This document shows positions 10,101 to 18,782 of a stretch of 64,000 nt of DNA, one piece after another. The DNA lies in contig NGZR01000002.1 in NCBI GenBank assembly GCA_002197995.1, positions 2,790,001-2,854,000 of the forward strand. Direction: 5' to 3'. Source of the DNA: Gaeumannomyces sp. JS-464 (taxonomy: Eukaryota; Ascomycota; Sordariomycetes; Magnaporthales; Magnaporthaceae). How positions within the stretch are numbered: the first letter of the stretch is position 1; each line of letters starts with the position of its first letter. Position numbers and translations under genes: made by a program. Under the pieces are notes generated by a model, which had not been told where the DNA came from, ran no database searches, and saw only the letters and a program-made list of their open reading frames with translations.

Positions 10101-11453
10101 GTGAAAACGGAGAGGATTGAGGCGGTGTATCTTTTTCTGATCTTTCTTCGGAGCGGGCTGCATCACGGCCCGGCTGCTCCACGATGGCGAGATTGATGTA
10201 GCACTGGTCCATCGAAAGCTGCTCGCCCGATAGTCGTTCGATTTTGAGCTTCCCCGTAGTATAGTGGTTGTCGCGGATCCAGGCGTCCGCTTGCTTGAGG
10301 AGACTTCCCTCACGTATCTCCTTAAGAAATTCCTGAATCTTCCCAGAAACACGCTCAAAATCCTGGCGCTCCTCGCAACGGTGCTCACACTGACTTGTGC
10401 ACTTGCTGTGGGAGAACTTGTTCATTAAGACGTGGGTCCGATTAAGTGATAAGGGATGTGGAACAAATATCAGGGTCGCGGAGAATTTATCGACCAGCTG
10501 ACGAGCGTTAGCAATCTTCGGCCTATCGTAAATATAAAGTGTTTCGCAATTCTTACCGGTTTTGCTTGACGGAACAAGCGAGGCCAAGGAAATACTTTGC
10601 CGTACAAATTCGTCTTGCCCAATTCATAAAACGTCATTACTCGGTAGGAGTGCGTTTGACGTAGCTGAGTGAAGCTTCTGACGAGTTCCTCAAGATTGAC
10701 AGACTCCTCCTTCACGCTGTCGAGCAACTTGGTCACCTTCTGGCTTCGGATCGAAGCCCAGGCCTTCAAACCCGGCTCTGCCCACTTGGCCACATCTTGG
10801 AACGAAGTGCCTCGGAAGGGCGTGGCAAGGAAAACAACACCACGTGTGGCTCTCCTAACAGAAAGGTATTCGTGGTCAGCCATCACGAGAGCCTTCATCA
10901 AGATGATGCCACCGAGACACGATGCGATGAAGAGAATGGGCCGATCTTCGCATGTGGGGCTGCTCGCTGCTGGAGACCGTCTCCTTTTGATATCGGCGAG
11001 CAAAAGCCGAGCAAACTCCTCCATCGTCTTCTGGATCGAGTCCGACCGTTCAAACAAATCGGCCGGCCAGTCGCATGTGAAGATCCGAGCCCGTCCTACT
11101 TTGCTGGGGAGCATGTTTGGATCCTGCAGCCAGTTGACTCGGATGTTGCGATCGCTAGGGTCTGTCCATGTCCACGTATCCGGCGACTTCGTGTCGAGGC
11201 CATGGATGGCGATGATGTCAATGTCTGTGTCCGGCTCGTCCTTGTCGGTGTTGGCTTGAGAGAGGCATTGTTGGGAGGGTTGCGTCGTCGCTTCGAGGAC
11301 CTGGTGTTGGTGCGGAGCTGACGCCGGCTTTGAATGCGCGAGTCTGGCAGAGAGTCGAAAGTAAACGATAATCGTCACTCCGGCCAGGAGAAGAGAAATG
11401 GCAATTGCCCATCCTGGCACGAAAATGACCTGGCCGACGCTGACTGGATCCAT
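7158..11453 (-). CDS. NLR-like receptor: TM anchor, SesB-like hydrolase, NACHT, HEAT repeats (frame breaks)
   Basis: Fungal NLR proteins of this kind act in non-self recognition and can trigger cell death. The chosen start (11453, M-D-P-V) is followed by a transmembrane helix. Next comes a SesB-like alpha/beta-hydrolase domain (I-A-I-H-G-L-D, then elbow A-S-C-L-G-G with Cys where Ser is usual). An intron at 10498-10556 (GTAAGA...GCTAAC...CAG) is phase 0. The NACHT domain has a P-loop G-R-A-G-V-G-K-T-T near 9980, a Walker B F-I-L-D-G-L-D-E-V near 9715 and I-I-T-S-R-P near 9630. The H-L-T-F-Q-E-Y-F-A-A block near 9035 ends the NACHT module. About twelve HEAT units and a short cap follow to the stop at 7158. 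Apparent one-base losses at about 9825, 9470, 9138, 8955, 8595 and 7700, mostly in or next to homopolymers, break the frame; between them coding is intact. More damage lies in the 7.5-7.65 kb repeats. Confidence 0.8.
7400..8530 (-). repeat. Tandem 99-bp HEAT-repeat array, about 12 units
   Basis: Each 33-residue unit reads A-T-L-Q-D-V-A-A-L-L-K-D-P, then V-R-(G/R)-A-A-A-(G/E)-A-L-G-R-R-S-D-L-P-E, a PBS-lyase-type HEAT repeat. Neighbouring units are almost identical in DNA; variation is concentrated at the D/R-S/W pair, the Y/S position, G/R after V-R and G/E before A-L. Such high internal identity with a few hypervariable positions is typical of fungal NLR repeat domains that are reshuffled by unequal exchange. 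The 3' units (7.5-7.7 kb) are damaged: a lost T near 7700, short losses near 7595 and 7520, and a deletion of roughly two dozen bases near 7545. Confidence 0.9.
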
Positions 11454-12153
11454 TGCAGCTACCGGCAGCGTCTGGCACCCACGGTCCCAGAGTGCGGCGG
11501 CCAGGAATCGTCTGCGTGCGAGTCCCCCGCCTTTGGATCTGACCTGAGACGGTCTGGGGGCTGCTTCCAAGGCGCAGGCTGCTTTGCGGCCTTCGTGTGA
11601 GATGGCGGCTGGCGATGGATCAAAAGAGCGTTTGATATGCAATTGCTTCTCGTGGACGCGATGAAGCGCGGGGTGCTTGGGTTGGAACCGTCGTCAAATC
11701 GCGATGGTCAGGCGGTAAAAAGCCACGCAGCGCCACGGCGCATCTACATCCAATCATTCCAATCCAATCAAAGCAGGCTGCAACATGCGTGGCCGTACCA
11801 AAATTTCCGCGACCATAAATCGCGCAGGCGGCGGATATGGCCGCGACCGCACGAACTTTTTGGGTACATACGAACTCATCTAACAAAACCCGTCAACAGC
11901 GCCAGGTCGCGTTAAACACAAGGAACGACGTATTTGGCTGCTCCCGATTGTATCAACACAAAACGACAAAAACGGAGGACAAACGGTAAGGCAAAAGTCG
12001 AGTTTCCATCCATCGTTATGGGCTGGCTCGTCCGCTAACAGATTACGTACAGTCGCCTCCATTTTCTATGCGATTTTTAAGAACGGGCAGAAAGTGCCGA
12101 CGCGTTTTCGATCCGACCTCGAGCAGCTCCTGTTGCCCGTTCGCGCAGCTTCC
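11454..12153. promoter_or_regulatory. Divergent intergenic region between NLR and DUF6601 genes
   Basis: The NLR is transcribed leftward and the DUF6601 gene rightward, so these 700 bases must hold both 5' regions. The minus-strand frame of the NLR stays open to 11642, so a longer N-terminus is possible, but the TM helix follows directly after the Met at 11453. I see no clear TATA box. Confidence 0.4.
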
Positions 12154-13229
12154 ATGGCTCAGCAAAACCCCCCACTCTGGCCGGTAAGCTGGCAGTCGCA
12201 ACGGCGTTCGAAAGTGTTTCTTTTTACGCTCTAACGTCACTCCAGTTCACAACCGAAGTGTTTGAAAGTGGGGATGGCACCGTGGACGCCTTGCCCGCTT
12301 CCTACCACTATTATGAAAGCACTAGGAGGAGGAAGTGCCGTATCGTCGGCAATCCAGCTCACGACGTGGCACACTTCCTAAAGACGGAACTGTCCCTTGG
12401 AGTCCTGGGCGAAATGCTTCCGCATTTCTGGTTTGCTGGCTCGAAGCATCCTGCCAAGCAGCTGCACCTGCAGGTCGCCATGGGCCGACGGATCGTCCTC
12501 GCCGACCGGATGGACCGGCACCTCCTCTGGGAAAACGACGGGAGGCTCTTTCTCAAGCCCGTCCCGAGGTTTCTTCTTAATCCGGACTTTTGGCAAAGCG
12601 ACCTGACGTGTCCCGACGCCTGTGCGTGCCAAAACCCTCCGCCAGCCTCGTGCCGGGCGGACCCGCGGAGAGTCGCCTTAGGCTTCCTCTATACGTACGC
12701 TTGTCTCATATCGTCGGAAACCGACTTCTTCGTTGCCAACGAAACGCGCCTCCTACCTCGCAAGGCAGACGACTCGACCATCGAATGGGCAGCATGGAAG
12801 AAGCTGGCCAGGGAGCTCCTCGAAAATCACGGCCCCGATAAGGTCCACCCGCGCTTCCTGCGCGCCGAGCTCCGCATGTCCCGCATTAACACCATCCACC
12901 GCTTCACCCGCCTTTCGCCCTTCGATCCGTACCTCCGCGGCAGGCATAACTATAGCGGTTTTTTCCGCGATAACCTCGCCTGGATGGCCGCCGCCGCCGT
13001 TTTCGTCGCATTGGTACTAACTGCCATGCAGGTCGGCCTCGCTACGGAGCGACTACAGGGGAATTCCGCCTTCCAGCAGGCGTCATTCGGCTTCACCGTT
13101 TCGCCTATCCTAGGGCCCGTTTGCGCGTTCGGCCTGGTAATCCTAGTGGCGTTGTTTCAACTCGTCAAAGACCTGCCGTCGCTTGTTGGGGATTTGATAA
13201 CGCAATCGCAAGCACCAGCCCAGGTTTAA
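12154..13229 (+). CDS. DUF6601-family membrane protein
   Basis: The gene encodes 337 residues of the uncharacterised fungal DUF6601 family. Exon 1 is 12154-12183 (M-A-Q-Q-N-P-P-L-W-P), then an intron 12184-12245 (GTAAGC...CTAACGTCACTCCAG), then exon 2 to the stop. The conserved core is visible: H-L-Q-V-A-M-G-R-R-I-V-L-A-D-R-M-D, H-L-L-W-E-N-D-G-R-L-F-L-K-P, R-V-A-L-G-F-L-Y-T-Y-A-C-L, H-P-R-F-L-R-A-E-L-R and F-F-R-D-N-L-A-W. Two transmembrane segments follow near residues 254-277 and 290-315. The reading frame is clean, unlike the NLR next to it. Function is unknown. Its divergent pairing with an NLR is notable, since fungal NLRs are often encoded beside the protein they act through, but no functional link is known to me. 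Confidence 0.8.
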
Positions 13230-15479
13230 TGACGGTATCCGGGGTTAAATATTTAAATAAGGGGGCGATTTGACGAGCTTTGATTAAGCTATATGTAACG
13301 AAACTGAACTGTACAGAATACGATCGCAGCCTAACCGACCGCTTTAGGCGCAGCCGCTTTTAATTCGTGGTTGGCAGCTATGCCGATAATGGGCAAATAG
13401 GAAATGTCTGTAGCATCGCCACCTTGGCGGCGGTGCATAGCACTGTGCTTCCTTCCGTAGCAGTGTCGCCGGCTCGACGCACGACTGGAATGACATGCCT
13501 GTGGTTGGCGAGCACAAGCAGTCGCGCCACCTGCCAAAGAACTTCTACTCCAGCTCTTTCAGATATATGCGGCACGTCTTCTCCTGCCAGCCAACCCGTC
13601 GCTTACAGGTTGGGCTTAAATTAAAAGGGAGGAAAAAGAAAAGGGAAGCTAGGTTTCTTTACCGCAGTACAGCTTGCAGGGAACCGACCAATTTGGGTCT
13701 CTGTGCCGAAGATTTGATGGCGCCGGCGACTTGTTCAAGGAGAGTCCGTTAGAAAGACACCAGCCCTCAGGGGCACAGCAGGTGCTGGCTGCTTGGCCGG
13801 GGTTGCAGGGCGGGCCCCATGGCCCCGCACTGCCCAGCGGGCCGTAGCACACGTCGTTCCCGGGAGTGGGCCACGCGACGTGGGGTAGGCTTGGGGGCTG
13901 TCCCGAAGATCAGAGCAACGAGCGTCCACGCACGCACGCGCCAGGGCCGCCAAGAACGCCCGCATGGCGGAACAGGCAGGCATGTGTAGACTTTGCGGGC
14001 TGCAAGGCAAGGATGACCGTTGTGATTGGGCAAGCAAAGGGAACTTGGCAGCAGAAGATCTCTTGGGGTCTTTGTCAATCATCCATTGCTGGCAGGGGCA
14101 AAATGGATGGTCATATACTTGTACGACGACGTGGGCGCGCAGGCCGCCATGTCCAGCCAGGCAGTACTTTTATCCCGTTTGTCTTTTTTTTCTTTTTTTT
14201 TTCCAATTGTTTGGGCGTTACCTCTCCTGAATGGGGAATTAGGGGGGGCTTGGGGCGAGTCGGGCGGGCTCAAGTGGAGTGTGCATAGGTACCTACCTGT
14301 GTACGGTAGGTACTTTGGTAGCAGGGGGACGTTGGAGGCGCTACTGGGTGTGCTAGCGTGGATGTAGTGAGTGGAAACGAACAAGCTAACCAGAGGTGGG
14401 CTTGCATTATTGCCCCTACAGATCGATACAGGAACGGTGTTAGACAACAACTCCCGGCGCAGAGCAGGTTTGGTCGTGGCTAGCCGCTGAATGCAAGGTT
14501 GGCGGTTCCCTCCCCTGCTGGTGGATGGCTTGGATGTGCGTTCTTGCCTATCCTAACCCTCGACGATGCCCACTTTATCGAGTTGGTGGCTGGTGGTGGC
14601 TGTGGCTGCGGCTGGTATTTTCCGCGCTGTCGTGGGGCTGAGCGCCTGGATCGGCGCCAAGGTCCAATTCCGAAACGCATCACGGAACATGGCGTGCCGA
14701 GAAAGCGAGGCAACGAACGCGACCGTCGACGAGCATCTACCGATGGCAGGCTGCTCAGCGCGGACGCGGTCCTGATGGGGCGTCTCTCCTCCTACACCAT
14801 CGTCAAGGAACCCACAATAGTTTATTACCTTGATCCTCATATCGGTTATTACAGGTAATGCCCGCCAAAGGCCACCTTCGGCCCGCGCTTTGATACGAAC
14901 GCCGCTGCGCGGGCGAGCGATATATGCGGCTTGTCATGACCTAGAGATGTCAGGGGCATGACCCGATTAGATAAGCGTGTGGAGCGCACGCTCCTCCTCC
15001 GGAGCGTCCCCTTAAGGGGCCGCCCCAATGGGGAATCTGGCTCCTCCACGCTTGGAGGGCAAGATTCAGCAACGTCAATACTGAGACCTGACTACTGGCC
15101 ACTTGTTGCTCTCTCTTGCGCCTTGGACGCTGTGAACCCAGTCCCTCCTGGTAGAGGAACCCCAAGTCACGACACGGCTACCCAGATTGACCTGCGGGGG
15201 AACAGCTTTGTATCTATGCCGCCAGGGTAAGTTAAACCCTCAGCCGCTGGTAGATGGTCATATGTCCATCAGTGTCGAGAGCAAAACCGCAAAAGCCAGC
15301 CCCTTTCTGGTGGCAGCGCTGCGTCCATCGGATCTGCTGGGACGTGTAACAGCCCAGAGTGGTGGTGTGCACTCCTCCCTAGATAAGCTGTGCAGACGAG
15401 CGATTCAAGCGGTGGCTTGAATTGATAACCTTTTTAGAGTGCTATTAGCGCAGTGGCATAAGGCTCGCACCACTGTTCG
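13230..15479. other. Gene-poor 2.2-kb stretch
   Basis: No coding sequence is supportable. The stretch has a T-rich run near 14187-14213, an AGGTACCTACC/GGTAGGTACT tract near 14288-14313, and several open frames of about 60-140 codons that overlap on both strands and lack family motifs. The portion after about 14900 may be transposon-derived, as an integrase remnant follows, but this is not shown by the bases themselves. Confidence 0.4.
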
Positions 15480-15870
15480 TTACAGGATGTGACTACACAG
15501 GCAAGGTCAAGCCGACGGCAAAGGACAGGTCGACGTGCATCATCCTCTTCGTCGACTACTTTGCCCGATTGATCAACCTAAATGCGGTAGCAGAGCCTAA
15601 TGCCGTACAGATTGGTTGAATCCGTGGTGGGACGGGTCAAATATGGCCTCACGAAAGGGCCAGGGAGTGCAAATATCCGAAGCTGAACGAATGGCTGTCT
15701 GCATTGGCGGAGATCGTCCTGGCTCTCAACCATCGACGTGTGCTTGGCCGTATCCACACCTTCCGAAGCGATGATGGGATGGACCCTCCACGACCGCCCT
15801 CCGCGCTAGCTCCTCGACGTAAAACTGAACTTGGATCATTTCTGGACCTATGTCCGACCGGCGGACCAGG
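15480..15870 (+). mobile_element. LTR-retrotransposon integrase remnant
   Basis: The plus strand encodes a peptide with I-I-L-F-V-D-Y-F-A-R-L-I (a DDE-core-like strand with its Asp), an in-frame TGA soon after, then W-L-S-A-L-A-E-I-V-L-A-L-N-H-R-R-V-L near 15695-15745. One frame over comes S-E-A-M-M-G-W, matching the S-P-x-E-x-x-x-G-x block that follows in gypsy-type integrases. The order and spacing fit the 3' half of an integrase, but stops and frame changes show it is dead. It is a separate piece from the minus-strand pol fragment near 3 kb. Confidence 0.4.
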
Positions 15871-16974
15871 CGCAAATTCGCTGGGGGATAAAATGTATAT
15901 GTCAAGAAGCTTGCCCGGCCCTCATCAGGAGGCTGGAAGGGCAAGCGACAGAAGCAGTACGCATTCAAAATCAATACCGTCCAGTCAAAGGTCATGGCTT
16001 CTAGGGGACCGCACGTGATCACTTTAATTACGTCAGCGAGTCTTCCTGCCTACAGTGGGAGGACCAAAGTATCGACTGACAAGATTTCTGAGCACTAACA
16101 TATGGAGAAATATATGGGAAAAGTTCGACGCACATATTTTTCAACTTCAAATAATCCAATAAAATTATATGTTGTAGGCTACTCTCCAGTGCCACAGCCA
16201 AGAATGCCTGCTGTTGGCCTGATGGCTGAAGCGGCCCGATCGCTGGGGGCAGCCCCTGGAACAACGACACCGCCAAAAACGCCTGGAACAACGATACCGC
16301 CAAAAACGCCAGGAGCGCCCACATCGCGGCAAGCCAAAACTTTCAGCAACACTGCTTCACATTCGAAATCGTCCAGCCAGCCTTAAACTACGGACGCCGC
16401 CAGAGCCGAAAAGCACCTTGCCCATGGTCTCGATAATTTCCCGCGCACTGCCGGAGCGGGCCCGAGGACCGAAGAGGTTGTCCATGTTGCGTGAGGCGGG
16501 AGGGGGTTTATGTAAAAACGGCCATTTACGTAGCTTGCAAAATACCCGCGCTGATCACTGATCCTGTTCTCTCCGCGCCGCCACAACAAAGAAAATAAAC
16601 CGGCACAAATAACAACTTACCCTGCCCAGCCTGCAGATACAGCTTCCCAAGCACAAGCCGCTAGCTCCAACCAATGAGAATATTGTACAAACTGCCCGCG
16701 TAAAGAGAAATTCCCCGTCGTACAGCCTGGTCATGCTGCCCATCGGCAAGTTTATTACCGCCATGGTCTTATGCTAAGCGTCGAAAACACGACTCGTCGT
16801 AAGCACAGTCCGACAATGCTCATCTTCAGCCGTGCCTTCGACAAGTGCACGGTACAGCGTAGAGACTGGAACGGGGTCTAAGCGCTACAAAAAGAAGGAT
16901 GGTATATTGAATGTGGACCCCCTACGGGAGATGCGCAGGTTGCTACGACAAGGAGAATTATGGACAGGTTGGCC
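15871..16974. other. No gene recognised; short tandem repeat inside
   Basis: The stretch contains a two-copy 24-bp tandem repeat near 16257-16312 (GGAACAACGA(C/T)ACCGCCAAAA core). Open frames here are short and unrecognised. Part of it is the 3' flank of the BTB gene. Confidence 0.4.
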
Positions 16975-18076
16975 TTAACCAACTCGATCCGCCATCATAT
17001 TGACCAAATCCGCCGCAAAGCCGGGCACCTCCTTTAGCAACATCGACCACCCTTCCAGACCATTCGCATCCCTTAACCACGCAAGTCGCGAACTCTGCTA
17101 CTAGTCGCCGCAGCTGACATCCTCCGTCTGTGTGACCGCCGTATACATAGCGGACGAGTCCTCCAAACTCGGGGACGAACGCCGACGGCGAGATGGTCCA
17201 TTGCGCCAGCCCGTGGGCCAATTGCGAGCAAGCAAGATCCATGAGCGAGGCGATGGCGAATCTATGGGCGAAGAACCAGATCCTGGCATGGCCGATGAAC
17301 ACGTGCTCGAAGGACATTGTTCGGGGGTCCGGCTTGGTTTGCCCAGTGTTTAATAAATCGTAATATTTACTGGGGCTTGCAAGGTTAAAATGCTTCTCCA
17401 TAAATGCCGAGATGAGATCAAGTTTCCTTTGGAAAGGCCGGTAGTCGCACGCCGCAGTACCGGACTCGTGCTTGGACCGGGAGCCTGGCTGGTGCTGATT
17501 CCACAGCGCGGAGTATTGGGGACTACCAAACCGACCTGTGGTCTGTTGCGCTGCGGCCCGTTGGTAGGATGTAAAAGAGAAGGGCAATATGAAAGCGTCA
17601 TTTTCGTCGTTCCTTGGAAGAGGCCCAAATAAGGACGTGCTGCCAAAACTACCCTTGACATTGCCTTGCTGTGTGGTCATATTGGTTGACCCTGCGTGCA
17701 GACGCTCGAACAAGGAAGTGCTGCCAAAACCAGCCTTGACATTGCCTTCCTGAATGGTTACATTGGTTGAGCCTATGTGCAGAGGCCCGTCGGGGCTAAT
17801 GTCCGGCACCATTTCATCGACGCTCGCCATAACGGTAGGTCCATATTTCTCGGTGGGCGCGAAGCCCGTGTAAGCACCGGTATATACGAACTGAACAAAA
17901 CGCGAGAAAATGTCCTCGCCGATATCCTCGCAAGCAATGTAGCCTTCTAAGGATTCCTTCGTTCCGCCGTTGGCCAGGGCATTGAGTGCGGCGGACAGAC
18001 GAGACACGAGGTCTGAATGGATGGAGAACTCTGCTTTGTCGTGTCCCACAAGAAAGTGCAATGGCTTCGACGCCAT
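16975..18076 (-). CDS. BTB/POZ-domain protein with internal 27-residue duplication
   Basis: The N-terminal BTB fold is the fungal type: K-P-L-H-F-L-V-G, F-S-I-H-S-D-L-V-S-R-L-S, A-L-N-A-L-A-N-G-G, then E-D-I-G-E-D-I-F-S-R-F-V-Q-F-V-Y-T-G-A-Y-T-G-F. The C-terminal helical part has H-V-F-I-G-H-A-R-I-W-F-F-A-H-R-F. Such proteins are thought to be protein-interaction or CUL3-adaptor modules; the target is unknown. The start at 18076 (M-A-S-K-P) is preferred because a likely 5'UTR intron (GTAAGT...CATCAG) ends just before it and the exon upstream has an in-frame TGA. Two tandem 81-bp units encode G-S-T-N-(V/M)-T-x-Q-x-G-N-V-K. Near 17068 one extra G in a GGG run shifts the frame; without it the protein ends normally at 16975 with ...V-N-M-M-A-D-R-V-G. 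Confidence 0.75.
17612..17773 (-). repeat. Two tandem 81-bp coding units in the BTB gene
   Basis: Units at 17773-17693 and 17692-17612 are co-linear without gaps and keep the reading frame. They encode a 27-residue segment rich in Gly, Ser, Thr and Asn between the BTB fold and the C-terminal helices. Their near identity suggests a recent duplication. Confidence 0.8.
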
Positions 18077-18782
18077 GAAGCTAGCTGATGCCTTAGAAAT
18101 GGTAACCCTTTTAATAATCGAGCGCACTTACTAGTTCAGTTGGTCGGGCTCAATGCCTAGCAGTCCGCGGCTGAGGAGGGTTGGGGTTGGGAGGGATTGT
18201 ATAGGCGGCATCGTTGCTGTCGTTACGCAAACCAGCTGATTTGATTAGTAGTCTCTTTGTTCCTGTGGTCGTGAGGCGTGGATCTGAGACAAACAAGTCA
18301 TCGAAACAACTACGGGGAACTTTTATTGTTTGTATTTGTCCTGTCAACCCACAGCCCGGGTCCTGGACCTGGAGCCAGGAGTGCGGGGTATTGCAGTGCG
18401 ACTGCATCCCTGGCCACAGCCAAATCTTAGGCCACACCAGGCCACATGGGAATCACGCCACACCCAGATCCCATGCCACAGGCAGCACGACCCGGGCCAC
18501 GCTATGCTGGTCGAGACCTGGATTGTGGGGGATTGCCCTAACCATGGAAGCCCGGCCTCGGTTCAGTATTATGTGCCGTCATTGCATTGCACTCTGTCTG
18601 TGATCCCTGCACTCCTGTCCCTGCCCTTAGCGCCTATGCCTGCCTCACGGGCACGAGTAGCAAACGCAGCGATTGAAAGTCTATCAAAGAACATGTGTAC
18701 TGTTATGGCGTGGCGTGAGTCGGGCTGACTCAGCCGTGCACGTGCCACACTGACTGGTGTTCAGGTGCGGGCACGAGCACAC
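18077..18782. other. Convergent-side spacer between PKS-NRPS 3' end and BTB 5' end
   Basis: About 700 bases holding the BTB promoter/5'UTR and the synthase 3' flank. A minus-strand GTAAGT at about 18127 pairs with a CAG near 18085 as a probable BTB 5'UTR intron. A stretch rich in CCAGG/CCTGG words lies near 18345-18480. No gene is recognised. Confidence 0.4.

Noticed and set aside
10470..10587. A frameshift between the hydrolase and NACHT parts of the NLR
   Set aside because: A 59-bp intron with GTAAGA donor, GCTAAC branch site and CAG acceptor joins the two frames exactly.
13866..14450. Overlapping 100-140 codon frames on both strands
   Set aside because: No splice structure or family motif; Lys/Phe runs come from a homopolymer tract.
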